NCBI GenBank assembly: GCA_030180135.1
Contig: CM058233.1
Location: 28,987,615 to 29,051,614 of the forward strand
DNA from: Orychophragmus violaceus
Taxonomy: Eukaryota > Streptophyta > Magnoliopsida > Brassicales > Brassicaceae
Length of the DNA stretch: 64,000 nucleotides
Direction of reading: 5' to 3'
The notes below the pieces were generated by a model that worked only from the letters and a program-made list of their open reading frames with translations, ran no database searches and was not told where the DNA came from. Positions 44,062-53,760 of this stretch are shown in pieces (position 1 is the stretch's first letter; each line of letters begins with the position of its first letter). Position numbers and translations under genes: made by a program.

Positions 44062-44898
44062 CTATGCGCTGTGGCCCTGAGTACCGCAAGTCTGGCACTT
44101 CCCCAGATAAGGTCGCCGATTGTTGTTAGGCGGACGAGAAGAATTAGCTTGATTGTTCGACTGCTGTGAACCTCGCCAGTTGCGGGAATGATGCTTGTGC
44201 TGAGCGTAGTGTGCAGTGACCGAAAATGTTGTTATCTGCGCTGCAGCACTGGAGATGGAGACTTCACGATTTAAGAGCTTTTCATTAATCTCAGAGAACG
44301 TGATGGGAGTATCACGACTGTTGATCGAGTCTATGACAGACTTGAATTCCTCAGTGAGTCCATCTAAGATGAGATCAGTAATGTCTTCGTGTTCCATCGG
44401 ACTGCCAAGGATCATAAGAGCGTCAGTTTTGGTTTTGATGAGTTGCATATACTCATCGGTGCTCTTTATTCCTTTGGTGCACACCTTGAGTTGTTTTTTT
44501 AACTGATTAATGTGTCTGAGTGTAGGTTTTGTGTACGTGGAGAGCAGCGTGTTCCAGGCTTTAAGGGTGGTTGAAGAACTGGCGATTAGGGGTTGCAGCA
44601 GTGTGTCGAGAGTGCCAATCAGCGCACTGTACAGGAGGTTATCATGTCTTTCCCAGGCAGTGAAGGCTGGGTTTGGTTGAGAGGTGCCTTCAACTGTGAT
44701 TGTTGCAGAAGGAATTTCAACATCACTGTTGATGAACCGAAGGAGATCAAGTCCTTTGAGTAATGACTTGATCTGAACGCTCCACATTAGATACTTAACA
44801 GAAGAAATTTTGGTGATGTTCACCATGTTAATCTTTAGAATCGTATTTGAGGGATCATCCGGATTGATAACGTGGGGAGAGGAAGGAGGAGTGGCCAT
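44062..44898 (-). CDS. Copia E gag
   Basis: 278 codons from the ATG at 44898 (MATPPSSPHVINPDDPSNTI). The domain with YLMWSVQIKSLLKGLDLLRF and SALIGTLDTLLQPLIASSST is the Copia gag-like family, followed by LKKQLKVCTKGIKSTDEYMQ. A Ser/Asn-rich tail leads to a zinc knuckle start, CQTCGTQGHSA, where a stop cuts off the final Cys. The frame ends there, so the protein would lack an intact knuckle. Confidence 0.85.
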   Translation of the reverse strand: MATPPSSPHVINPDDPSNTILKINMVNITKISSVKYLMWSVQIKSLLKGLDLLRFINSDVEIPSATITVEGTSQPNPAFTAWERHDNLLYSALIGTLDTLLQPLIASSSTTLKAWNTLLSTYTKPTLRHINQLKKQLKVCTKGIKSTDEYMQLIKTKTDALMILGSPMEHEDITDLILDGLTEEFKSVIDSINSRDTPITFSEINEKLLNREVSISSAAAQITTFSVTAHYAQHKHHSRNWRGSQQSNNQANSSRPPNNNRRPYLGKCQTCGTQGHSA

Positions 44899-44938
44899 TG
44901 CCGAAAATAAAAAGAGAGGATCTTGCTTTAGCAGAGAT

Positions 44939-44950
44939 GCTTTGATACCA
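44939..44950 (-). other. Primer-binding site of Copia E
   Basis: TGGTATCAAAGC on the minus strand, directly after the LTR, a tRNA-Met-type site. Confidence 0.8.
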
Positions 44951-45120
44951 TGTAGGTGAAGAGTGAAATGTGTATTTCATATATGTTAAAGAAGGAGTAC
45001 ATCGAGTATATATACAATCTCTGTCGATAGGATATTCTAAGGAGATGCTAACTACAATCTATATACTAGGACATAAGATTGTAACAGAATACAGTTGAGA
45101 TATCTATGATATCTCCTACA
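44951..45120 (-). repeat. Copia E LTR shared by two tandem copies
   Basis: 170 bp. The minus strand reads TGTAGGAGATATC to CACCTACA. On its upstream side lie a pol end and a polypurine tract, and on its downstream side the primer site and gag, so it serves as 3' LTR of one copy and 5' LTR of the next. Confidence 0.85.
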
Positions 45121-45229
45121 CGCCCCCTCAAGATGAGTGACCGGCAGAAAGCCCAATCTTGTGATTTAGATCATGAAGACGAATCCGAGGAAGCGGCTTC
45201 GTCGAGGCATTAGCGAGTTGGTCCTTGGA
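45121..45229 (-). pseudogene. C-terminal end of pol of the upstream Copia E copy
   Basis: The minus strand reads KDQLANASTKPLPRIRLHD, then GLSAGHSS and a stop, then the purine tract TCTTGAGGGGGCG next to the LTR. This is the conserved C-terminus of Copia RNase H (QLADALTKPL type). It is cut at 45229 by the TRIM palindrome. Confidence 0.8.
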
Positions 45230-45789
45230 GATAAGTAGAGTGACCCATATCCCTTATATATTACTAAGGATCCCTTTCAACTACCGATGTGTGACTTATG
45301 TCCCTAATACGCCCTCTCGAGATAATGGCTCTTTGACCATTAATCTCGGAATATTCGGGCTGGATCTACGGCGTCAATTTGGGCGTGGTTTGTCGATGAG
45401 TAGACCAACTTTGGGTCGGATCGGGTTGGATTGTATGGATCGGGCTCTGATACCATATTAAGGTATATGTGCTTCCAACCTAAAACCAATTGGTGATAAG
45501 TGGAGTAGCCCATATACCTTAATATGGTATCAGAGCCCGATCCATACAATCTAATCCGATCCGACCCAAATTTGGTCCACTCATTGACAAACTAGACCCA
45601 AATTGGTACCGTCGATCCAGCCCGAATATTCCGAGATTAATGGTCAAAGAGTCATTATCTCGAGAGGGCGTATTAGGGACATAAGTTACACATTGGTAGT
45701 TAGAAGGGATCCTTAGTAATATATAAGGGATATGGGCCACTCCACTTATCACCAATTGGTTTTAGGTTGAAAGTCCATATACCTTAATA
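45230..45789. mobile_element. Head-to-head TRIM pair forming a large palindrome
   Basis: Arms 45230-45469 and 45511-45750 are inverted copies, each 240 bp, with a 41-bp centre. Each arm has a tRNA-Met primer site (TATGGTATCAGAGCCC at 45523-45538; reverse at about 45442-45457), a short non-coding interior, a CTCGAGAGGGCG tract and an LTR. The right LTR is 45671-45789 (119 bp), TATTAGGG to TTAATA, a decayed TG..CA pair. This is the layout of a TRIM (Katydid-like): short LTRs, primer site, no genes. The two 78-codon open frames in the arms are mirror images and not genes. Confidence 0.8.
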
Positions 45790-46496
45790 GTTATTACATA
45801 CCCTCCCAATATGTTCCTTCAAAGAAGTTTCGAATGAGGTAATTTCAACTCGAACGGTGTTGAATGATTTAACTTACACAACCTCTTATACTGTTCGTCT
45901 CAGGAGAGGTTCTCAGTTCTGAAAATATCAAGACGGAGGCTATTCTTCAAAATGATTAAACACTAGTGGTGGTGGATGTAGTTTACAAAGGTGATTCTCA
46001 AATTACAGAAAAAATAGACTTCAAGGGTATGTAAAGAATTGGCGTTAACAGAATATGGTTTAGATTTAGTGAATGAAGCTTTGGAGGAAGTGGAATGCAA
46101 GTTGATGCATTCAAAGTTCGCATGAATTAAATCAAGAACATGATATAAGTGTTGGTTCTTAATCTGAACCCATTTCAGGAGTGCAATAGATGTTATATGT
46201 AGATAAAGATTAGAATACGATTAATGAGCATAAGAAGAAGGAAATTGATGTTAAGGAAGATAAGTCAAAGGAGATTAATGAGGGTGATGGTTTGATGGTA
46301 CTGGAAATACGGGAGAGGAGAAGGGGGAAATGGACAAAACATGGTCCATTTCAGAGCAAACACGTTTTATTTGAGGTACTTCAAAGATGAAATATGGTGC
46401 AAGATACGTTGTCTCCTTGTAAAAAAGCAATGTCAAAAACTTTGGCTCATAGTGTTGTGTCAATAAGGGTCCTTTAAACCCGAAAATAGGTTCGTC
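45790..46496. other. Unassigned sequence
   Basis: No recognisable element or gene. It is the left flank of the Tat-like element; the 5 bp before that LTR are TATCC (46497-46501). A 84-codon minus frame (46275-46529) runs into the LTR and is not supported. Confidence 0.4.
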
Positions 46497-46501
46497 TATC
46501 C

Positions 46502-46901
46502 TGTTGTTACGGAAATTCGACTTAGTCAATATTACGGGTTACGATCTGAAATGTCTGAACTACAAGGTGAGATATGAATTAAAAGTGAAGTCAAAACTGT
46601 TCTTTATTAATCTTAAAGCCGAAGCCGAGCTGTGAACAGGATGGTACGAGGTGGGAGCGTCAAATGACGTGCTCCCTAAAGATTGCTTGAGGTCGGAGCT
46701 TTATAGAAGCAGCTCGGCACTCTCGCAAGTTACAATGTATCCTAAATGAAGAGTGAAGGGTCCTATTTATAGTGCTTGTGTGCTAACTTCTCTTTGGGCC
46801 ATTGACTCATTGGCGGGCTTGTCTTCTTGGGCCGACATCGAGTGATTGATTTAGACAAGATTCCAATGGGCTTTGGATGGGTGCTAAACCCATATTCAAC
46901 A
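46502..46901 (-). repeat. 3' LTR of the Tat-like element
   Basis: 400 bp, very similar to 59862-60264. Confidence 0.9.
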
Positions 46902-47242
46902 ATTAGTCCCCCCCCCCCAGTTCGTCGAGCTATGATGCTGAGGTCGGTGAATTTCTTTGAGCATTTAAGTAAGGCGGAAATCTTGTTAGGTCGTTCTATA
47001 TTGGCTCATAAGTGCTTTTCCCTTGGTTTCCTCTTCGGTTTTTAAGGGAACGAAAGGGGGCGAACCGCTTGCATCGCGATTTTTATGTTTGTGAAAAATT
47101 GCTTCTTTCTTCTTATGAGGCTTCGTCTTTTCGAATTCCGCCTTCTTTTCCATGTAATTATCTTTCTTTCGCGGTCTTTGCTTCGCGCGTGTTCTTGTTT
47201 TTTCCTGGTGATTATACTTTGGTCGTCTCTAGTTTTGCAATT

Positions 47243-48071
47243 ATGCGGGTAGATTCTAGTGAGCATTCTTCTACTGGTAGCGATGATTCTGGGTTTTCCG
47301 AGTCGTCCGGAGATAGTCCTGTTGAATCTGGGCCGATTGAGGTTGATGAGGAGTTTTTTTATGTCTCGATCTGGGCGAAAACCTCGTCGATTTCGTGGTG
47401 GTGATGAGATGAGTCGCCGTCGGGTTGGCATAGGAGTCGATATCTCTGAAGACCATGTGGCTGATTTTGATTATTGTTCTCAAGCGACTTCCTCGAGAGG
47501 AGGAAGAGGGAGAGTGAAGGGGGTGTTGGAAGCAAAGTCCGTTGTTCCTAGGGCGATTCGTTCGTCGGTATGTGAGCAGCCCGCCCTTGATTATATCCGC
47601 CGGTGGTGTTCTCGTATTCTTGGCCTTGAACTTCATTTGCCGGCTTTATTGAGCGCCCTTGGGATGTTCCCTCTGGTTTGGTTTGTCTGTACGAGTGCTG
47701 GTTCACCGAATGTTACCTGCTTTTTCCCCTTCCTAGAATTTTGATTGAGTATTGTGAGGCTAGAGGGATGGCCCTTTCTCAGCTCTGTCTGTCTGCCATT
47801 CGCAATGTGATAGGTATTTTGACCATGGCGGCCGATAGCGGGGTGGAGATGTCTACTCGTTTCTTCGAAGAGTTAACCTCGATTTCCGTTAACCAAGGGA
47901 CATCCGGGACCTTTTATGTGCGGTTCCGGCCTGGTCGTCCTCTGAAGGTTGTGTTTGATCCCCCAGACAGGACTTCCGATTGGCAGGATAGTTATTTCTT
48001 TGAACGTGTTAACGATGCGCTGACGTCTGAGTTGAGCAGGGTTTTTAGATCGGCCTGGAATTATGATCCTG
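47243..48071 (+). pseudogene. Antisense gene of the Tat-like element, first exon region
   Basis: The ATG at 47243 opens a Ser/Asp/Glu-rich N-terminus (MRVDSSEHSSTGSDDSGFSE). A frame change at the T7 run near 47354-47360 leads to MSRSGRKPRRFRGGDEMSRR. Another near 47640 leads to PWDVPSGLVCLYECWFTECY, LLFPLPRILIEYCEARGMAL, SAIRNVIGILTMAADSGVEM and FYVRFRPGRPLKVVF. This is the 'putative plant transposon protein' type found antisense in plant Tat-like elements; its function is unknown. The exon ends at 48071 with a GT donor. The frame changes could be mutations or further introns. Confidence 0.7.
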
Positions 48072-48139
48072 GTAGTTTTTCTTTGTTTTGAACTTGTTTA
48101 CTGGTATCATTTCCGTCATGGCTTTTTGTTGTTTTGCAG

Positions 48140-48295
48140 TTCGCTCTACTTTGGGTCGCTGGTCTGCAGGTTTTTCCGTTGACTTGGATAAGTTGAGGGC
48201 TCACGGTGGTATATATTGACCTTCATCGAAGGACGAAAAGGCCAAAAGCCTATTTGATCAGATAGTGCGGAGTTGCTTGAGAAAGGTTGACTCGG
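48140..48295 (+). pseudogene. Antisense gene of the Tat-like element, second exon
   Basis: Bounded by TTTTGCAG on the left and GTATGTGT on the right. Its length and phase fit both neighbours exactly: one base is carried over from exon 1 and one is passed to exon 3. It reads RSTLGRWSAGFSVDLDKLRA, an in-frame TGA after GGIY, then PSSKDEKAKSLFDQIVRSCL. The stop probably comes from TGG. Confidence 0.65.
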
Positions 48296-48387
48296 GTATG
48301 TGTGCTCTTCTCCTCTCCCTCACCTTCTTTTTTTTTTAAATGGCTAGGAAGGTCTGTAATGCTGTCATTCTCGCTTTGTTATGTCAG

Positions 48388-49483
48388 TGTTTTTAAAGAT
48401 GGATATCCTTGTTGAGAGTGATCCGCCATCTCCTCGGCTGTCCCGGAAGAGGGAAAGGACGTCTGAGGGATCTGAAATGGTTGTCAATTCGCCACTGGTT
48501 ACTCTTGACGATGTCTCTGGTGCCTGCAAGGATAGTACTAGTCCTACGAATCAGGTCGTTTCTCCCGCCGGGGCTGCTAGTGTGGAGAGGTGGGAGTCGG
48601 AGCCTGAGGGCGGTGGTGAGCATTCTGGGGAACTTCGACCTTCCTCTCCTTCCACTCGAGCTGTTGACCAGACGATGGGGTCGGATAATACAGGGCTTGG
48701 TTCGGGCGAGCCGTCCTGGTCGTATATTCATAAGGGGAAGACGCCTTTGATAAATGACATATTGTCGTGTGCTAATCTTGTGCAGAGGCTCGCGGCTGGT
48801 CCGACCAAGGATCTTATGCATGTTTCTGATATGCACAAACTGCGTCTGCAGGAGGAGTTGAGTCACCACCTTGTTATGGTGTGCGTCATCTTGAGTCAAC
48901 TTCGGGACTCATATGAATCCGAGAGACGTCAGGCCAAGTCGACAGAAGGCATCCTTAGGGAACAGATTGATGCGCTGCGGTGTTCTGCTCGTGAGTTGAA
49001 GCGGGTTCGTAAGGAGCTTGACGAGGCGAAGGGGGTTTCTGCTGCTTTGTCTTTGGAGAAGGAGAAGGCTACGGACTTAGAGAAGCGATTGGCCGAGCTT
49101 GAAGATGAGAAACATAGTCTTTTGTCCGAGGCCGGTTCTCTCAGGTCGAAAGTTAATTCCCTTATTGATGAGTGTGATGGACTTCGGGAATCCTTTGGCG
49201 AGCGCCTTCGTTCCGAGCGGGAGGCCGCGTATAGGAAAGCTTCCGAGCGTTTGGACAAGCTGAGGGCGGAGAGGGAACAGAGGGATCGCTATATTCCCAA
49301 GCTCTTGGAGTTCAACCAGGCTGTGAGTATTCTTAGCGCGTATCGTTTTCTCGCGGATAGTGGTGTCCCAGTTCCTCGTGCGTTGATTGCTAAGCTCAAA
49401 GAGGATAAGCCTCGCTTGGAGGGGGAATTCAACGAGTTGCGACCTGACCCCTTGGACTCTGATGTATTTTGTATGTCGCTGCT
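48388..49483 (+). pseudogene. Antisense gene of the Tat-like element, third exon, cut by gypsy D
   Basis: The acceptor TATGTCAG precedes it. It encodes a Ser/Pro-rich region (DPPSPRLSRKRERTSEGSEM), then NDILSCANLVQRLAAGPTKD and a long coiled coil with heptad-like Leu and many Lys/Glu (about 48890-49290: ELKRVRKELDEAKG, LEKRLAELEDEKHSLLSEAG). It ends in PVPRALIAKLKEDKPRLEGE and PDPLDSDVFCMSLL. Gypsy D entered at 49483. After removal of D and one CTGCT, the frame continues for a few codons (RGDVVD) to a stop at 56171-56173. The residues read after 49483 in the open frame come from the LTR. Confidence 0.75.
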
Positions 49484-50667
49484 TGATATATCATGGGTTT
49501 TACCTGTTTTAAGCCAAGATATAAGTATGTTTTAGAGTCTTTTGTCGTGTCTTTAGAGTCATTACATGTGTTTATTAGGTACATGCACGTTTGGAGAATT
49601 ATTGGAGATATTGGAGCATTTTGGGCAAGTTTTGGAGCTTAAGCCGAGAGAGTTAATTTCACCAAGTCTGGACGACCCATGCATCTATCGATGCATCATT
49701 GGCATCGATCGACACACCTCTGTGCCAGCTCATTAATGAAGACTTTGGAGATTTGCAGTTTTTCTCCAAGAAGTTTCATTATTTGCAAAAAGACCCCAAG
49801 CGTGATTAAGACTTTATAATTAGGTTTTTAGTGTTTTATTTTAGATACGCTTTCATACTATTAGCTTTTTAGAGAGAGAGACCGAGAGGCTGATCATTCT
49901 TGTACTCCAGAGAGAAGATTTTGAACCTCTTTTACTCTTACTCTTTTGATTTTATGATATCTATCTATTCATTGATTTGTGTTTCATTGATCATGTCTGA
50001 GTAGATTCATAGTTAGGTTTAGGGATTCTTGTTAGAGTTTTCATGACTTGTTAGATTAATTTATCAGTTAAGGATTCATATCTTATTTGTTCTTAAACCT
50101 GAATTGTGCTCAATACTAGTTTCTAACCTGATCACTTAGAATTTAGACTCTAGGTTATTAAATTGACATGAAAGTGTAATTTAGAATCTGAACTATTTAG
50201 GTTGAGCAATTTAATTATCCGCAAAGAAATTTGGTTTAATTGAATTGTGAACAAATCAAACTTGCACTTAAGGCTAGTTTAATCTGTTAGGAATTGCAAA
50301 GAAATATGGGTTTCTGCTAATTAGACTTAGAGAATTCTCGCAACGAAAGTTGGTTAGTTCTATATCTGTGTTTGAGTTCTAGAACTGAACTTAATTTGAT
50401 CCTGACTGATAGTTAATATGCTTGTCTGATTTCCTGAGAACTCCCTAGACTTGACGCTTTTAGTACCTGCGTACAAAACCACTCTTGCTACTGATTTACT
50501 TTCTGTTATGATTTACTGCTTATTCTCTGTTTCACCTAGCTTAACTTGACATTCTACAATCTATCGTAAGATCTAGATTCTTTGTGGATTTCGATACCCT
50601 ATATACTACTAGCTCACGTCTTTGCACTTGCAGTGTAGATCTAGGGATTAAAACTCTGATCGTATCA
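49484..50667 (+). repeat. 5' LTR of gypsy D
   Basis: 1184 bp, TGATATATCATGG to GATCGTATCA. The bipartite unit is at 49681-49715. The terminal inverted repeat has one mismatch (CCAAGATATA). Confidence 0.93.
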
Positions 50668-50911
50668 AGTTTTTAGCGCCGTTGTCGGGGACTCTTTTGA
50701 GTCTTCGATAGATTTGAATTTAAAGTTTAGACTAGGTTTTTCGTTTTTTATTTTTGTTACTAATTTCTCTGTTTTCTCTGGTGTTTCAGGTCTGATATCG
50801 CTTTGCATCGATCGACGCATCTTCTGAATCGATCGACACAAGGCGACACCCGAGTTGAATCGACCGTTGCACACTTAGCATCAATCGTTGCAGTGCGATT
50901 ACCGACGGTTT

Positions 50912-52360
50912 ATGCAGACGCGTGAGACCAGAAGTAATCCGAACGCGAATCTCGTGAATCTCAGGCTTGAGGAAATTGCTAGACTAGAGAGAACAAACAA
51001 AAAAGGTCAACGAGCAAGGATGAACAACAATCATGTGATTTTGAGACCTAGTGCTCAGGGTGTTCTGAAAGACCAACAGAACAACCCGTACAATGATGAT
51101 GGGCTAAGGATTGAAGCTGAGGGACGTGTGATCCCTAATCCTCAACCGCCCCAAGGTCAAGGCCATATGGTTAATCCTCATGCTAATGATGGGACTCTTG
51201 CTGACTACAACCGACCGGATGAGTTCTATGCTAACCGGTCAGCAATTGTATCTTCTGGCTTTGAGATGAATGACTTTGAGATCAAGATTGTCTACTACTC
51301 TCTTCTGAGGCAGAATCCTTTCCATGGTCTCCCACATGAGCAACCGATGGATCACATTTATGACTTTGAGGACTTCATCACTGGAATGAAGTATAATGGG
51401 GTAAACTATGACTATCTGTATCTCAAGCTTTTCCCCTATTCTCTCGCTGGAGAGGCTGCAGCTTGGCTGAAACAACTTCCAACTGGGATGTTTACTACTT
51501 GGGATGCTGTGAAGAGAGAGTTCTTGAGGCACTTTTATGATGATGCTCGCTCTGATCAGTCGAGACAGGATATTCTCACCTGCACCCAAGGTCCTACAGA
51601 GCCTCTTAAGTCTGCTTAGATGAGAATTAAGAAGTACCAACGTGACTGTCCTCATCATGGATTCTCTGAAGTCACGCTGCTGGGCATATTCTTCAGAGGG
51701 ATTGATCTACATTACCAGTCTGCATTGGATAATGCCAGCAATGGCAATTTCAATACAAGGACTCCTGAACAGGCTAGGACATTGATTGATAACTTGGTGA
51801 GCAGTAATAGCACCAAGACTGCTGATAGGAGAAGGAAAGAGTCTGGTGGAAAGATTGATAATCTGGAGATAGCTGATATTAGGAACAAGCTGGACATTGT
51901 TCACAGTTTGTTGACTGCAAAGAAAGCTGTCCACTTTGCTCAGGATGTTGAGGTGTTTGGAGCTAAAGAAGATCACCAGGAAGAGGATTTGAACTACATC
52001 AATGGCTCTGGATTCCAAAGAAACAGGTTTGGAAATCAGCAAGGTAATAAGTTCTTTAATAGTGGACAGAAGAGTGCTTTCACAAGCAACCATAACTCTT
52101 CTGGATATGGACAAATTGCTGGTTATCAGAAACCTTTTCAACATGGTAATTCTTATCAGAGGACTTATGGATCATCCTCATATCAGACACCTCATGCTGC
52201 TAGTGCTTATGAGAGCAAGATGGAAGCAATGATGGAATAGTTGCTGGAGGGTCAGACTAAGACTGATGTGGACTTCAACAAGAAGCTAGATGCTGTGTAT
52301 GAAGATCTTAATGGGAAGTTTGAATCCTTAAGCACACATGTGAAGCAGTTGGATACTTAA
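50912..52360 (+). pseudogene. Gypsy D gag
   Basis: ATG at 50912 (MQTRETRSNPNANLVNLRLE); the open frame begins upstream without ATG. Capsid sequence is clear: DYNRPDEFYANRSAIV, PMDHIYDFEDFITGMKYNGV, LKLFPYSLAGEAAAWLKQLP, TWDAVKREFLRHFYDDARSD and CPHHGFSEVTLLGIFFRGID. Three in-frame stops, TAG 51617-51619, TAG 52238-52240 and TAA 52358-52360, replace codons that in gypsy C are TGG, CAG and CAA. All are C:G to T:A changes. Otherwise the frame is unbroken. The coiled-coil-like part around 52220-52350 matches B and C. Two bipartite pairs lie just upstream (about 50804-50890). Confidence 0.88.
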
Positions 52361-53332
52361 GTGAACCAAATTTCAAGCTCAGTTAAGGGAAAGAACGCTA
52401 TGGACACCCACATCAAAGCCTGGTCAGTTCAGATTGATGATGGTTCAAACCAAGGAGAGAAATTTGAGTTTAAGACAGCTGAACTCGTGGAAGAAGCAGA
52501 AAAACCCGAGAGTTTTGATGAGTTAGCTGCATCGATCGATGCACCCAGTGCGTCGATCGTTGCATGTCGTGAGGAATCAGTCTTACTTGTTTCTTCTGGT
52601 ATTGCGGACGAGAAGGCTCACAAGCCTACTACACCTTCCCCTGAGGTGTTTGAGATATCTCAACAGGAACTTGATGAAGTCAGACAGCTGGAAGTAATGG
52701 ATGAGAAGTTGGAAGAAGATCCACAACCTGATGATCCACCATATCACCCTTGTGTGCAGAGATACTTGGAGAAGATGCTGCCAATGGACGAAGTTTTGAA
52801 AGTTTGGGTGATAGTGATCCCTAAACAAGTTAGTGATGTGTTGCTAACTCGGATTCCCAAGAAGCTACCTGATCCTGGTATATTTGTGCTGAGTTGTTCC
52901 ATCTTTGAGGATAGCTTCAGGCGCTCCTTGTGTGATTTAGGAGCTGCTGAAAATCTCATGCCATACTCTGTGGCAGAGAAGCTGAGGATGACAGGTTTTT
53001 CACCCACTAGGACCTCTCTTGTTCTAGTTGATCAGTCAATAAGGATTCCAGAAGGAGTTCTTGAGGATGTCCCAGTGAGAGTTGGGAACTACTTAGTTCC
53101 GACATATTTTGTGGTGCTTAAGTACGATAGTGAGCCGGATGATGCTCTGATACTGGGAAGACCTTTCTTAACCACAGCTGGTGCGAAGATTGATGTGAGG
53201 CATGGTCTGATTGATCTCCATCTGGGAGATGAGCCTCTACAATTTGAGATGGATATGCTGCGCAGGCCAAAGATGATGGTCAAACCTTTAGCATTGAGGA
53301 TGGACAGGAAGCGCAGAGATGTGAGACTTTAG
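52361..53332 (+). pseudogene. Gypsy D linker and aspartic protease
   Basis: Same frame as gag. The linker includes a bipartite unit read as AASIDAPSASIVACREE (about 52530-52570). The protease reads CDLGAAENLMPYSVAEKLRM with the active-site Asp kept, IRIPEGVLEDVPVRVGNYLV and DALILGRPFLTTAGAKIDVR (about 52930-53200). The frame stops at 53330-53332. No RT follows. Confidence 0.85.
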
Positions 53333-53355
53333 TTTCTGATCCTGGAGAGGAGAGG

Positions 53356-53760
53356 ATGGTGGTTTCTGGAGATTCTACTCTAACATCTTCAGAGCTTGCA
53401 ACTGCTTCTAAGCAGAAAGCTCCTGACATCAGAACCTCACCAAAGCAAAAGTACGCGTCTTCCAAGCTCAGTTCTACTAACTTTACTGCTGTGAATGTAG
53501 GAGCACATTGCATCCCATCGTTCCTTGGACGAGCTCACACTGACAATGCTTACTCTCCACCTTGGATGAGGAGACTTTCGCAGAGGCACTCACAGTCTCT
53601 GTCGAAACCTCCAGGAGCCTGGTCTAGTTCGTCCGGTCAAGCTAATGACCTTAAACAAGCGCTGAGTGGGAGGCAACCCACTGTTAGGTTCGTTTTTGTT
53701 TTCATTTTTCGTTTTGATTTGGTGTTTTTGATTTTCTATTTTTGTGTGTTCAAGGCGTGA
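53356..53760 (+). other. Tail domain of gypsy D shared with gypsy B
   Basis: A different frame from gag-protease. ATASKQKAPDIRTSPKQKYA and YSPPWMRRLSQRHSQSLSKP are shared with B (22540-22815) and not found in C. It ends with ALSGRQPT, whose DNA (GCGCTGAGTGGGAGGCAACCCA) recurs in B and C. I do not recognise the domain. It may be relict env/ORF3-like or novel. Confidence 0.6.

Larger units (their letters stand above)
41686..45229 (-). mobile_element. Copia E, minus strand, truncated in RT, tandem arrangement around one LTR
   Basis: Read on the minus strand: pol end of one copy (45229-45121), a 170-bp LTR (45120-44951), primer site, gag, protease, integrase and RT of a second copy, which ends abruptly at 41686 against the gypsy C LTR. 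It is a Copia family distinct from the others here: short LTR, WLLDSGATNHI protease, RT with ALYGLKQAPCAWYKEL. No TCGATCGA pairs are present. Confidence 0.85.

Noticed and set aside
45225..45755. Two 78-codon proteins, almost identical, on opposite strands
   Set aside because: They are mirror readings of the TRIM palindrome, pass through primer site and LTR, and match no protein.
48393..49258. Long minus-strand open frames opposite the Tat antisense gene
   Set aside because: They are shadows of a GC-biased plus-strand coding region, which has the domain, coiled coil and fitting splice sites.
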